DNA from: DASRDU01 sp035560235
GTDB lineage: Bacteria > Acidobacteriota > Blastocatellia > RBC074
Length of the DNA stretch: 64,000 nt
NCBI GenBank assembly: GCA_035560235.1
Contig: DATMAG010000026.1
Span: 1-64,000, forward strand
Direction of reading: 5' to 3'
The position numbers and the translations under genes were made by a program. The notes under the pieces are model-generated. The model saw nothing but the letters and a program-made list of their open reading frames with translations. It was not told where the DNA came from and searched no databases. Positions 1 through 17,409 of the stretch are shown here, piece after piece (position 1 is the stretch's first letter; every line of letters starts with the position of its first letter).

Positions 1-1
1 T

Positions 2-984
2 GAAAGCGGGGATCCGCCGATTGGCCGCCCGCTCCCGAATTTCAAACTGTATGTCCTCGATCGCCATCAGCAGCCCGTCCCCGCAGGCGTCCCCGGCGAA
101 CTCTGCGTCGGCGGAGTCGCGCTCGCCCGCGGCTATCTCAATCGTCCGGAACTGACGGCGGAAAAGTTTATCGAGTGGTCAGTCGTCGGCGGCAACGGAC
201 AACGGACAACGGACAACGGACTGCGCCTCTATCGCACCGGCGATCTGGTGCGGTGGCGCGCAGACGGCACGCTGGAATATCTCGGGCGGATTGATGAGCA
301 GGTGAAGATTCGCGGCTTCCGCATTGAACTCGGTGAGATTGAAGCGGTGCTGCGCGAGCACGCGGCGGTGCGCGACGCGGTCGTGGCGGCGCGTGAGGAT
401 GGATCCGGTGACAAGCGGCTCGTGGCGTATCTGATCAATGAAAACGGAGTCGCGCCAAACACTCAGGAACTGAAGAATCATCTGCGGCAGAAACTGCCGG
501 AATACATGGTGCCTTTGCACTATCTTTCACTGGATAAGTTCCCGCTGTCGCCCAGTGGAAAGGTTGATCGCAAACGCCTGCCTGCGCCGGACGGTGCGCG
601 GCCCGACCGGGACACGCCTTACGTCGAGCCGCGCACCGATGCCGAAAAACAGATTGCGCTTGTCTGGAGCGAACTGCTCGGGGTCGAACGCGTCGGGATT
701 CACGACAACTTCTTTGAACTCGGCGGCCATTCGCTGCTCGCCACGCGCATGGTCGTGCGGCTGCGCGAGGCGCTGCAGATCGAACTGCCGCTGCGCACGC
801 TGTTTGAATTTCCGACGCTCGCGGCCTTTGCCGAAGCAGTCGAGCGGGCCGGACGCGCGGCGCAGGCTCCGGCCATCGTGCCGCTCGCGCGTGAGGCGCG
901 ACGCATCAGCCGGTCATCACTTCAGAACAATCAGCTCGTCCCGAACAGCGAATCCACAGGCGATCAGCAGGCAGGTTTGAGATC

Positions 985-988
<4 letters not shown>
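2..988 (+). CDS. NRPS, 3' end: end of an adenylation domain plus PCP (partial)
   Basis: The reading frame is open at the left edge of the window, so only the C-terminal part of a larger non-ribosomal peptide synthetase is present. It starts in the A-domain just before core A6/A7 (IGRPLPN, GELCVGG, ARGYLNRPELTAEKF), continues through A8 (YRTGDLVRW, VKIRGFRIE) and A10 (SGKVDRKRLP, catalytic Lys), and ends with one peptidyl carrier domain (LGGHSLLATR; phosphopantetheine Ser codon at 731-733). A Ser/Gln/Asn-rich tail of about 30 residues follows the carrier, as expected of an inter-subunit linker. The stop overlaps the start of the next NRPS gene (ATGA at 985-988), implying translational coupling. 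The loop between A7 and A8 contains a 7-bp repeat array (193-220). Substrate cannot be predicted because the specificity pocket lies outside the window. Confidence 0.95.
193..220. repeat. Heptamer array, 4 x CAACGGA, in the A7-A8 loop of the partial A domain
   Basis: Four perfect direct copies of CAACGGA (193-220) lie in frame between TAEKFIEW and LRLYRTGD. They encode the heptapeptide cycle NGQRTTD. A GTCAGTC copy precedes the array. Confidence 0.95.
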
Positions 989-8358
<7,370 letters not shown>

Positions 8359-8375
8359 GGATCAGGGATGAAACA

Positions 8376-8479
8376 AAACTATCGAACCACGGGGGTCACA
8401 GGGGAACACGGGGAGAACCAGAAGCTCTTCAGTTTTGTTTTTCCCCTCATCCCCCGTGTCCCCCGTGGTTGACAGTTTT
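8376..8479. repeat. Imperfect inverted repeat before the third NRPS gene
   Basis: Arms 8376-8404 and 8452-8479 share AACCACGGGGG / CCCCCGTGGTT and AAAACT / AGTTTT. The element fills most of the gap between the two NRPS genes and ends about 33 nt before ATG 8513. It could fold in RNA and slow read-through, or be a dispersed REP-like element. Confidence 0.75.
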
Positions 8480-8512
8480 ATCTGGTACTCAATCCTGAGA
8501 ACAAGTCCAGTT

Positions 8513-11500
8513 ATGAATCCGAAGCAGTTTGCAGATTTCTATCCTCTTTCGCCGATGCAGCAGGGCATGCTGTTTCACAGTCAGCTTGCGCCCGATTCGG
8601 GCGTTTATATCGGGCAACTGATCTGTCGGCTGACAGGCAAACTCAGTCCCGGCGTGTTCGAGCGCGCGTGGCAGCGCGTAGTGGATCGTCATCCGGTTCT
8701 GCGTTCCGCTTTTCTGAGCGCCGAACTGAAAGAGCCGGTGCAGGTCGTGCATCGCGCTGTCACCTTGCCCTGTGAATGGCACGACTGGCGCGGCGTGGCA
8801 GCGGAAGAACAAGCACAGCGGATTCAGGAATTCGTGCTGGCCGATCAGCGGCGCGGATTCAAACCGGAAACGGCGCCGCTCCTGCGACTCAACCTGCTGC
8901 GCGTGCGGGATGATGCCTGGCAAATGATCTGGACTTATCATCACATTCTCTTTGACGGCTGGTCGCTGCCGCTGATTCTGCGCGAAGTCTTTGCCTGCTA
9001 CGACGCCTTTCATCACGGGCGCGAAGTGAATCTGCCGCAACCGCGCCCGTTTCGTGACTACATCGCGTGGCTCAGACGACAGGATCTCGCACAGGCTGAA
9101 CATTTCTGGCGCGAAAAGCTCAGAGGCTTCACCGTTCCGACCGCGCTTGGAATCGGGCGATTGAAAGCAGTGAGTGAAGAACGCGCTTATGCCGAAGAGA
9201 GCGTACTGCTTTCTGCTGAAACGACCTCGGCGCTGCAATCGCTCGCGCGGCAGCAGCAACTGACGCTCAATACGCTCGTCCAGGGCGCGTGGGCGCTGCT
9301 GCTGGCGCGTTACAGCGGCGAAGGTGATGTTTTGTTCGGCGCAACTGTCTCAGGCCGTCCGACCGATCTGCCTGGCGCGGAACAGATGATCGGGCTGTTC
9401 ATCAACACGCTCCCGGTGCGCGTGCAGGTGGCAGCGGAAGCAGTGCTGAGTGAGTGGCTGCGCGGACTGCAGCGCGAGCAGCTCGAGTTGCGGCAGTACG
9501 AGTACAGCCCGCTCGTGCAGGTGCAGAGCTGGAGCGAGATGCCGCCGGGTCTGCCGCTCTTTGAAAGCATCCTCGTCTTTGAAAATGCTCCCGTCTCTTC
9601 GCTGGCCGGACAGATCGAAGGAGCGACGCTGAAAATCAGCGGAGTGCAGTCCAATCAGCAGACCAACTTTCCGCTGACGCTGGCCGCCATGCCTGGCCGC
9701 GAATTGAAACTCGCGCTCGGCTACGATGCGGAACGCTTTGAGCAGGCCGCCATCTCGCGTCTGCTCGGCCATCTGCAGACGCTGCTCGAAGCTTTCATCG
9801 CCAGCCCGCACGCGCGCCTGGCTGCTGTGCCGATGCTCACTCCGCACGAACTGCGGCAGGAACTGACTGAATGGAACGCGACTGCAGCAGACTTTCCCGC
9901 AGACCGCTGCGTTCACGAACTCTTTGAAGCGCAGGTCGAACGCTCGCCCGAGGCTGTCGCGGTACGCTTTGAGAATCACGAGCTCACTTACCGCGAACTG
10001 AACGAACGGGCGAACCGACTCGCGCATTATCTGCAGCGCCTCGGCGTTGGGCCTGAAACACTGGTCAGCATCTGCGTCGAACCTTCGCTGGAAATGGTCA
10101 TCGGCATTCTCGGCGTCCTCAAGGCCGGTGGCGCATATCTCCCGCTCGACCCGACCTCGCCGACTGATCGTCTCGCCTTTATGCTGGAAGATTCCGGCGT
10201 GTCGGTGCTGCTCACTCAGCAGCACCTCAGGTCGAATATCTCAAGGCTCAGATCTGAGCTTCGGCTGCTCTGCCTCGACAGCGACTGGCCGCAGATTGCG
10301 TCTGAATCAACTGACAATCCGCGCGTCGCAGTTCACCCGGAAAACCTGGCTTACCTGATTTACACCTCAGGTTCGACCGGGCAGCCGAAAGGGACGCTGC
10401 TCGAACATCGCAATCTGTGCAACTTCGCGCAGGTTGCGCTCGGAGTCTTTGCGATCACGCCTGAGAGTCGCGTGCTGCAGTTTGCCTCCTTCAGCTTTGA
10501 CGCTTCAGTCTCCGAGATCGTGATGGCGCTGTGCGGCGGAGCGCGGCTGGTGCTGGCGCGCCGCGACACGCTGACTGCGCCCGACACGCTCCACGAACTT
10601 TTGCGCCGCGAAAAAATCACAACCGTCACTTTGCCGCCTTCATTACTTGCTGTGCTCTCGCCGGATGAGCTGCCTGAACTGAGGACTGTAGTCTCAGCGG
10701 GCGAAAGCTGCGGGTGGGAGATTGCCGAACGCTGGGCGCAGGGTCGCCGTTTTCTAAACGGCTACGGGCCGACCGAAACGACCATCGGCGCTTCGTACCA
10801 TCTCTTTGCGGGCAGGCGCGACGATGCTGATACGGTGCCGATCGGCACACCGGTCAGCAATGCAAAAATGTTCGTGCTTGATCGTACCGGACAGCCCGCG
10901 CCCGTCGGCGTGCCGGGGGAGTTGTACATCGGCGGGGCAGGCGTCGGACGCGGCTACCTGAACCGGCCCGAACTGACAGCGGAGAAATTCATCAACTGGT
11001 CAGTCGCAACGGACAACGGACAACGGACAACGAACAACGGACAACGGCTCTATCGCACGGGCGATCTCGTGCGGCGGTTGTCGGACGGGCAGCTGGAATT
11101 TCTGGGACGGGTGGATACGCAGGTGAAGATTCGCGGGTTCAGAATCGAGCCGGGCGAGATTGAAGCGGCGCTCGGCGAGCATCCTGAGATTCAGACAGCG
11201 GCGGTCGTGGCGCGCGAGGATGCGCCGGGCGACAAAAGGCTTGTGGCGTATCTTGTCCCGCAGCCTGAAAGCGCAGCAAAGGTGAACGGGATACGCGAAT
11301 TTCTGCAGGAGAAGCTGCCTGCTTACATGATTCCGTCAGCCTTCGTGATGACAGAAGCGCTGCCACTCCTGCCGAGCGGGAAGATCAATCGTCGCGCCCT
11401 GCTCCTGCCGAAATATGCCCCTGACGGCGCGGCTTCAGGGCGCGAGTTCATCGCGCCGCGCACGACAGAAGAGGAGATCATTGCAAACATCTTCGCCCAG

Positions 11501-14500
11501 CTCACCGGGGCAGGCCGCGTCGGCGCGGAAGACAACTTCTTTGAACTCGGCGGCCATTCGCTGCTGGCCGCGCAACTCGTCTCGCGCATTCGCTCGGCGC
11601 TGCAGGTTGAACTGTCGCTGCGCGATCTGTTTGATGCGCCGACTGTCGCCGGACTGGCGCGCACAGTTGATTTCATCAGGAACTCGGCGCAGGGCGTGCC
11701 TGCGCCGCCGATCAGACCTGTGCCGCGCGAGGGCGAACTGCCGCTCTCGTTCGCGCAGCAGCGGCTCTGGTTCCTCTGGCAGCTCGAACCCGACAGCCCC
11801 TTCTACAACATTCCTTCGGCGGTGCGGCTGAGCGGGCAGCTGGATGTTGACGCTCTCGAACGAAGTCTGAATGAAGTCATCAGACGCCACGAATCACTGC
11901 GCACGACCGTGCTGACGCGGGACGGCAAAGCCGTTCAGGTGATCGCGCCGGAACTGACGCTTCATCTTCCGGTCGAAGACCTGAGCGCGCTGCCCGACGC
12001 TCAGCGCGAAGCAGTGGCGCGGCAGCGCGCAGCGGAGGAAGCGCAACTGACGTTTGATCTCGAGCGCGGCCCGCTCATTCGCGCGCGGCTGCTGCGGCTG
12101 GCTGAAGATGAGCACGTCGCGCTTTACACGCTGCATCACATCATCTCTGACGGCTGGTCAATGAATCTGCTGATCCGCGAGATTGCGGCATTGTATGCAG
12201 CCTTCACTTCGGGCGCTGCATCGCCGCTCGCGCCGCTCGAAATCCAGTACGCCGATTTCGCGCACTGGCAGCGCGAATGGCTGCGGGACGAAGTCCTCAA
12301 TGCACAGCTTGATTACTGGAAGCAGCAGCTCGGCGGCGCGCCTGCGCTGCTGGAACTGCCGACCGACCGACCGCGCCCGCCGGTTCAGACTTATCGCGGA
12401 GCCTCGCTGCCGTTTGCGCTTACCGCAGAGCTTTCGCAGCAGCTCAAAGAACTGAGCCGGAAGGAAGGCGTGACGATGTTTATGACGCTGCTCGCGGCGT
12501 TTCAGGTTTTGCTCGCGCGTTACAGCGGTCAGGATGACATCAGCGTCGGCACGCCCATCGCGGGACGCAATCGGCAGGAGACTGAAAGCCTGATCGGACT
12601 CTTCGTCAACACGCTGGTGCTGCGGACTGATCTGTCGGGCGAACCGAATTTCAAAGAACTGCTCCGGCGCGTGCGTGAAACGGCGCTCGGCGCTTATGCG
12701 CATCAGGATCTGCCGTTTGAGAAACTCGTTGATGCGCTGCAGCCGGAACGCAATCTGAGTTACACGCCGCTCTTTCAGGTGATGTTTGCGCTGCAGAATC
12801 TGCCGATGACGGCGCAGTCACTGCCCGGCCTGAAACTGGAGATGATGGAAGCTGAAGCGCCGGTGGCCAAATTCGATCTCTCGCTGACGATGATCGAAAG
12901 CGGCGAGCGCCTGACCGGAGAGTTTGAATACAACACTGACCTGTTCGATGCCGCGACGATTGAGCGACTGACCGCGCACTTTCAGACGCTGCTTGAAGCC
13001 ATCGTGACAAATCCCGAACAGTCAGTTGCGAGACTGCCGATGCTCACGGCAGATGAAAGCCGCCGGATTCTGAGCGAGTGGAATCAGACATCGGCTCAGA
13101 CACTGCCGGAGCAGTGCGTGCATCAGTTGTTTGCGGCCCAGGCGGCGCGCACGCCCGACGCGACAGCTGTGATCTGCGGCAATGAGCGTCTGAGTTATCG
13201 TGAACTCGATGAACGCTCGACGAAGCTGGCGCGACATTTGAAAACGCTCGGCGTCGGGCCGGACGTGCTGGTCGGGTTGTTCATTGAACGTTCGCTCGCG
13301 CTGCCTGTCGCGCTGCTCGGCATTCTCAGGGCCGGAGGCGCGTATCTGCCGCTCGACCCGGCTTATCCCGCTGATCGTCTCGCTTTCATGCTGAAGGATT
13401 CAGGCATCGCAGTGCTGCTCACTCAGCAGCATCTCAAGGCTCGCCTCGCAAATGTGAACTCTGAAATTCATCTCGTCTGCCTCGATGCTGACTGGCCACT
13501 GATTGAGGCAGCGAGCGCGCAGCCGCTGCCGAATGAGGCGACGCCTGAGAATCTGGCTTATGTGATTTACACCTCAGGTTCGACCGGACAGCCGAAGGGT
13601 GTGATGATCGAACATCGCAGCCTGCTCAATCACAATCTGGCGATGATCGGCAGTTACGGGCTGCAGGCCAGTGATCGCGTGCTGCAGTTTGCTTCGATCA
13701 GCTTTGATGTTGCAGCGGAAGAGATCTTTCCCGCGTGGCTGGCCGGGGCGACTGTCGTGCTGCGCCCGGACGGGATGATGACCGGCAGTGATTTGCAACA
13801 GATGATCGAACGGGAAGAGCTGACTGTGATCAACCTGCCTGCGCCTTACTGGCACGAATGGGTCAGTGAACTGGCGGCCACAAAGGCTGCGCCGCCTGCT
13901 TCATTGCGCCTGGTCGTGACGGGCAGCGACAGGGTTTCAGCCGAACGTTACGCCGTCTGGAAACGGCTGGCCGGAAGCCGCGTCGCGTGGATGAACGCTT
14001 ATGGCCCGACCGAAGCGACGATCACCGCCACGCTTTATGCGCCCGATGAACACCTCAGACCAGGCGCGGAAATCCCCATCGGCAAACCCGTCGCCAACAC
14101 GCAGCTTTACATCCTCGACAAGCATCAGCAGCCCGTTCCCGTCGGCGTGCCCGGCGAACTCTGCCTCGGCGGAGCAGGCCGCGCGCGCGGTTATCTCAAC
14201 CGGCCTGAACTGACGGCAGAAAAATTCATCGAGTGGTCAGTGGTCAGTGGCAACGGACAACGGACTACGGACAGCGGACAACGCCTCTATCGCACGGGCG
14301 ATCTGGCGCGCTGGCTCGCGGATGGCAATGTCGAATTTCTGGGACGGGTGGATGAGCAGGTCAAGATTCGCGGGTTCAGAATCGAGCCGGGCGAGATTGA
14401 AGCGGCGCTCGGCGAGCATCCGGCTGTCAGGGAAGCCGTTGTCATCGCGCGCGAGGACACGCCCGGTTACAAGCGTCTGGCGGCTTACGTTGTCCCGCAC

Positions 14501-16270
14501 AATGATGCTGTCATCAGCGTGGACGAGTTGCGCGAGCATCTGCGCCGCACACTGCCTGATTACATGATTCCGGCGGTTTTCGTCACGCTGGCCGCATTGC
14601 CGCTCACGGCCAGCGGTAAGGTTGATCGCCGCGCGCTGCCCGTGCCGGAAATCGAACAGCAGGCGCTGACGGCTGACGAGGCGCCGCGCACGGAGGCCGA
14701 AGAGAAGCTGCTTGAAATCTGGCAGCAGGTGCTCGGGCGCAGGCAGTTCAGCATTCACGATAACTTCTTTGCGGTGGGCGGCGATTCGATTCTGAGCATT
14801 CAGGTCATCGCCCGCGCCGGTCAGGCCGGACTTCATCTCTCGCCGAAGCACTTCTTCCAGAATCCGACGATTGCCGGTCTTGCGGCAGTGGCTGGAACCG
14901 CCGCGTCAGTTCACGCGGAACAGGGCATAGTGACCGGCGACGTGCCGCTCACGCCGGTTCAGCACTGGTTCTTTGAAGAGTACCGGACGGAACCGCAGCA
15001 CTGGAATATGTCCATTCTGCTGATGACGAACGAGCCGCTTGACGAAGCTCTGCTCAACCGGGCAGTCACGCATCTGCTCAGCCATCACGATGCGCTGCGG
15101 CTGCGCTTCCGGCGCACGCAGACCGGATGGGAGCAGTTCAATGCGCCGCCCGACCGGACGGTTTCATTCTCGTATTTTGATTACTCGAACTTCTCCGCGA
15201 AGAAACAGAGGAAGCTGCTCGAAGCGGCCTGCACGGCGACTCAGAGCAGTCTGAATCTGACGGAAGGGCCGCTCATTCGGACGGCTTATTTCAATCTCGG
15301 AGAACAGGGTCGGCGGCTGCTGATTGCGGCGCACCATCTGGTGATGGACTGGTTTTCGCTCGGCATAGTCCTCGAAGACCTGGCCACGCTTTATCAGCAA
15401 CTGAGTCGCGGCGAACAGGCGCGACTGCCGCCCAAGACTACTTCGTTCCGGCAATGGTCAACGCTGCTGGCCGAATACGCCAGCTCGCCTGAGGTGCAGC
15501 AGGAACTCGGTTACTGGCGGAAGCTCGCGGAAAGCGAGCTTCCGCCGCTGCCGGTGGATTATCCGAAGGGCGAACACACGAATGATTCAGTCGAGATGTT
15601 GCAGCTCAGGCTCGACGCCGCAGAAACAAAGGCGCTGATTGAAGAGGTCGCTCCGGCTTATGAATTACAGATGAACGAAATTCTGCTCGCGGCGCTTGTG
15701 CGGGCGTGTGCGCGCTGGACCGGACACGGACGACTGCTCGTCGAGATGGAAGGGCACGGACGCGAGCCGGTGGTGGAGGGCGTTGATGTGTCACGAACTG
15801 TGGGCTGGTTCACAAGCGTCTTCCCTGTTCTGCTCGATTTGCAGGGCGTCAGCGACCCGGGCGCATCGCTCACGGCAATCAGAGCGCAGACGCGGGCGAT
15901 TCCGAATCGCGGTCTGGGTTATGGTCTGCTGCGCTACCTCAGCCCGGACGAAGCGGTGAGGAACAGACTGCGCATCCCCGAACGCGGCATGGTCAACTTC
16001 AATTACCTGAGCCAGGCTGTGCAGATGCCGGGCGAAGGACTGCCGCTGCAACCCGCGCCGGAATCGCGCGGCGCTGAACGGCACGCGAAACACAGGCACA
16101 CCGCGATGCTCTATGTCGTGGGCGGGATTGCGGAAGAATGCCTGTTACTGAACTGGCTTTACAGCCGCAATCAGTACAAACGCGCGACGATGGAACGCCT
16201 GACCACATACTTCGCTGAGGAACTGCGCCGGTTCATTGCTGAATGCAGGGTGGAAAAATCAGCGCGCTGA
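8513..16270 (+). CDS. NRPS, two modules: C(DCL-like)-A-PCP-C-A-PCP-E
   Basis: A synthetase of about 2585 aa. I place the start at ATG 8513 (MNPKQFADFYPLSPMQQG) because an earlier in-frame ATG at 8435 lies inside an inverted repeat and would add 26 residues unlike an NRPS. The first C domain has SPMQQGMLFH and HHILFDG (143-149), the signature of domains that accept a D-residue. A1 has A3 near 617 and a pocket reading DASTVAGIGK, closest to the Tyr/Phe group (tentative). PCP1 Ser is 1016. C2 has HHIISDG near 1208. A2 has A3 near 1686 and pocket DVENVTAITK, which I cannot assign. PCP2 Ser is 2092 (GGDSI). A full-length epimerization domain ends the protein (VEMEGHGRE, RTVGWFTS, GYGLLRYL, NFNYLS), but its second motif reads HHLVMDW (2274-2280) where HHxxxDG is expected. 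There is no thioesterase domain, so the product must be passed on or released in trans. Confidence 0.95.
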   Translation: MNPKQFADFYPLSPMQQGMLFHSQLAPDSGVYIGQLICRLTGKLSPGVFERAWQRVVDRHPVLRSAFLSAELKEPVQVVHRAVTLPCEWHDWRGVAAEEQAQRIQEFVLADQRRGFKPETAPLLRLNLLRVRDDAWQMIWTYHHILFDGWSLPLILREVFACYDAFHHGREVNLPQPRPFRDYIAWLRRQDLAQAEHFWREKLRGFTVPTALGIGRLKAVSEERAYAEESVLLSAETTSALQSLARQQQLTLNTLVQGAWALLLARYSGEGDVLFGATVSGRPTDLPGAEQMIGLFINTLPVRVQVAAEAVLSEWLRGLQREQLELRQYEYSPLVQVQSWSEMPPGLPLFESILVFENAPVSSLAGQIEGATLKISGVQSNQQTNFPLTLAAMPGRELKLALGYDAERFEQAAISRLLGHLQTLLEAFIASPHARLAAVPMLTPHELRQELTEWNATAADFPADRCVHELFEAQVERSPEAVAVRFENHELTYRELNERANRLAHYLQRLGVGPETLVSICVEPSLEMVIGILGVLKAGGAYLPLDPTSPTDRLAFMLEDSGVSVLLTQQHLRSNISRLRSELRLLCLDSDWPQIASESTDNPRVAVHPENLAYLIYTSGSTGQPKGTLLEHRNLCNFAQVALGVFAITPESRVLQFASFSFDASVSEIVMALCGGARLVLARRDTLTAPDTLHELLRREKITTVTLPPSLLAVLSPDELPELRTVVSAGESCGWEIAERWAQGRRFLNGYGPTETTIGASYHLFAGRRDDADTVPIGTPVSNAKMFVLDRTGQPAPVGVPGELYIGGAGVGRGYLNRPELTAEKFINWSVATDNGQRTTNNGQRLYRTGDLVRRLSDGQLEFLGRVDTQVKIRGFRIEPGEIEAALGEHPEIQTAAVVAREDAPGDKRLVAYLVPQPESAAKVNGIREFLQEKLPAYMIPSAFVMTEALPLLPSGKINRRALLLPKYAPDGAASGREFIAPRTTEEEIIANIFAQLTGAGRVGAEDNFFELGGHSLLAAQLVSRIRSALQVELSLRDLFDAPTVAGLARTVDFIRNSAQGVPAPPIRPVPREGELPLSFAQQRLWFLWQLEPDSPFYNIPSAVRLSGQLDVDALERSLNEVIRRHESLRTTVLTRDGKAVQVIAPELTLHLPVEDLSALPDAQREAVARQRAAEEAQLTFDLERGPLIRARLLRLAEDEHVALYTLHHIISDGWSMNLLIREIAALYAAFTSGAASPLAPLEIQYADFAHWQREWLRDEVLNAQLDYWKQQLGGAPALLELPTDRPRPPVQTYRGASLPFALTAELSQQLKELSRKEGVTMFMTLLAAFQVLLARYSGQDDISVGTPIAGRNRQETESLIGLFVNTLVLRTDLSGEPNFKELLRRVRETALGAYAHQDLPFEKLVDALQPERNLSYTPLFQVMFALQNLPMTAQSLPGLKLEMMEAEAPVAKFDLSLTMIESGERLTGEFEYNTDLFDAATIERLTAHFQTLLEAIVTNPEQSVARLPMLTADESRRILSEWNQTSAQTLPEQCVHQLFAAQAARTPDATAVICGNERLSYRELDERSTKLARHLKTLGVGPDVLVGLFIERSLALPVALLGILRAGGAYLPLDPAYPADRLAFMLKDSGIAVLLTQQHLKARLANVNSEIHLVCLDADWPLIEAASAQPLPNEATPENLAYVIYTSGSTGQPKGVMIEHRSLLNHNLAMIGSYGLQASDRVLQFASISFDVAAEEIFPAWLAGATVVLRPDGMMTGSDLQQMIEREELTVINLPAPYWHEWVSELAATKAAPPASLRLVVTGSDRVSAERYAVWKRLAGSRVAWMNAYGPTEATITATLYAPDEHLRPGAEIPIGKPVANTQLYILDKHQQPVPVGVPGELCLGGAGRARGYLNRPELTAEKFIEWSVVSGNGQRTTDSGQRLYRTGDLARWLADGNVEFLGRVDEQVKIRGFRIEPGEIEAALGEHPAVREAVVIAREDTPGYKRLAAYVVPHNDAVISVDELREHLRRTLPDYMIPAVFVTLAALPLTASGKVDRRALPVPEIEQQALTADEAPRTEAEEKLLEIWQQVLGRRQFSIHDNFFAVGGDSILSIQVIARAGQAGLHLSPKHFFQNPTIAGLAAVAGTAASVHAEQGIVTGDVPLTPVQHWFFEEYRTEPQHWNMSILLMTNEPLDEALLNRAVTHLLSHHDALRLRFRRTQTGWEQFNAPPDRTVSFSYFDYSNFSAKKQRKLLEAACTATQSSLNLTEGPLIRTAYFNLGEQGRRLLIAAHHLVMDWFSLGIVLEDLATLYQQLSRGEQARLPPKTTSFRQWSTLLAEYASSPEVQQELGYWRKLAESELPPLPVDYPKGEHTNDSVEMLQLRLDAAETKALIEEVAPAYELQMNEILLAALVRACARWTGHGRLLVEMEGHGREPVVEGVDVSRTVGWFTSVFPVLLDLQGVSDPGASLTAIRAQTRAIPNRGLGYGLLRYLSPDEAVRNRLRIPERGMVNFNYLSQAVQMPGEGLPLQPAPESRGAERHAKHRHTAMLYVVGGIAEECLLLNWLYSRNQYKRATMERLTTYFAEELRRFIAECRVEKSAR
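10226..10253. repeat. Degenerate heptamer array in the second A-domain loop
   Basis: Units CTCAGGT, CGAATAT, CTCAAGG, CTCAGAT keep a 7-bp period but are diverged. Same loop as 2770 and 6085. Confidence 0.6.
10999..11048. repeat. Compound heptamer array, GTCAGTC plus 6 x CAACGGA-like
   Basis: One GTCAGTC (10999-11005), one G, then six units (11007-11048) with a CAACGAA variant and a terminal CAACGGC. In the A7-A8 loop of the first A domain of the third NRPS. Confidence 0.93.
13433..13467. repeat. Degenerate heptamer array in the second A-domain loop
   Basis: Units CTCAAGG, CTCGCCT, CGCAAAT, GTGAACT, CTGAAAT show a weak 7-bp period in the loop that carries clear arrays in other A domains. Confidence 0.5.
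14236..14285. repeat. Compound heptamer array, 2 x GTCAGTG plus 5 x CAACGGA-like
   Basis: GTCAGTG twice (14236-14249), one G, then CAACGGA, CAACGGA, CTACGGA, CAGCGGA, CAACGCC (14251-14285), in frame in the A7-A8 loop of the last A domain. Confidence 0.93.
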
Positions 16271-16290
16271 ATTTATGGAGGAAAACAAGC

Positions 16291-17370
16291 GTGGACGGAT
16301 TGATTGGAATCAGAGCCGGTGACTGGTGGGGGCTGCTCCGCGAAAACGGCTTTGCCGTCTCGCCGGGCCGCTGGAAGCCTGCGCTGGCGATCACTGTCTT
16401 CAGCCTCTTCAATTCGCTCAGAAGCCGCAGGGAGAATCGGCTCTTCGGCGCGAAGGTAGCTGAGGTGAAAATCAGAGAGCCGATCTTTGTGCTGGGTCAC
16501 TGGCGCAGCGGCACGACGCTCCTGCACAGTCTGCTCGTGACCGACCGGCAGTTCGCTTATGCCAACGCTTTTCAGGTTTCGCACCCGCTGACCTTTCTTC
16601 AGTCTGAAGAGATCGTGGCCCGGCGGCTGAAAAATCAGCCGGTGCGCAAACGACCACAGGACAATGTCGAATACTCCATGGACAGTCCAGGCGAAGACGA
16701 ATTCGGCGTCTGCGCCATCAGTCTGCGCTCGCCGGTGCTGGGCTGGACGTTTCCGCGACGCGAGGCTTTTTACGACCGCTGGCTCACCTTCCGCCAGGCT
16801 TCAGCGGATGACATCAAGCGATGGCAGGATGGGCTGACACTGTTTCTCAAAAAGCTGACGTGGAAATACCAGCGCCCGCTGATTCTCAAATCGCCGCAGC
16901 ACACAGCCCGGATCAGACTGCTGCTCGAAATGTTCCCTGATGCGCGTTTCGTTCACATTCATCGCAATCCGTATCAGGTCTTTCATTCCACGCGGAAGCT
17001 GTATGACAGGGTCATCTCCGAAAATCATCTGCACGCGCATCCGCAAAAGGATCAGATCACGGAACTGATTCTCAAACGTTACCGCGAAATGTACGACGTG
17101 TTCTTTGAAGAGCGCGGCCTGATTCCGGCAGGGCAGTACTGCGAAGTCGGTTTTGAGGAACTGGAAGCCGACAAGGTCGGTCAGGTCGCCCGGATTTATG
17201 AATGTCTGGGCCTGCCGGGTTTCGAGCAGCACCAGCCCGCGCTGCAAAAATACGTTGACTCGATTGCGAACTATGAGAAGAACGTTCACCCGGAGATGGA
17301 TGAACACCTGCGGCGGCGAATCGGCGAGGCGTGGAAGCGTAGTTTTGATGAATGGGGTTATCCAGTCTGA
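16291..17370 (+). CDS. Sulfotransferase family protein, likely NRPS tailoring enzyme
   Basis: A 359-aa protein of the PAPS-dependent sulfotransferase superfamily (Sulfotransfer_3 type). The PAPS 5'-phosphosulfate loop is visible as GHWRSGTT (69-76), and a 3'-phosphate binding segment as FPDARFVHIHRNPYQVFHS (around 220). I choose GTG 16291 as the start because GGAGG (16277-16281) sits 9 nt upstream; an upstream in-frame ATG at 16243 would overlap the NRPS end by 28 nt and lacks a comparable ribosome site. Its position between the last NRPS gene and the exporter suggests it sulfates the peptide, for example on a Tyr or hydroxy group. This is inference; the acceptor is unknown. Members of this family also act on lipids and carbohydrates. 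Confidence 0.85.
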   Translation: MDGLIGIRAGDWWGLLRENGFAVSPGRWKPALAITVFSLFNSLRSRRENRLFGAKVAEVKIREPIFVLGHWRSGTTLLHSLLVTDRQFAYANAFQVSHPLTFLQSEEIVARRLKNQPVRKRPQDNVEYSMDSPGEDEFGVCAISLRSPVLGWTFPRREAFYDRWLTFRQASADDIKRWQDGLTLFLKKLTWKYQRPLILKSPQHTARIRLLLEMFPDARFVHIHRNPYQVFHSTRKLYDRVISENHLHAHPQKDQITELILKRYREMYDVFFEERGLIPAGQYCEVGFEELEADKVGQVARIYECLGLPGFEQHQPALQKYVDSIANYEKNVHPEMDEHLRRRIGEAWKRSFDEWGYPV

Positions 17371-17409
17371 CCTGCCGGAATCATTGCGAAAACAAATCTG
17401 AGAGTTGTT

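Noticed and set aside
16243..16290. Earlier ATG for the sulfotransferase overlapping the NRPS stop
   Set aside because: GGAGG is placed nine nt before GTG 16291 and no comparable site precedes ATG 16243.
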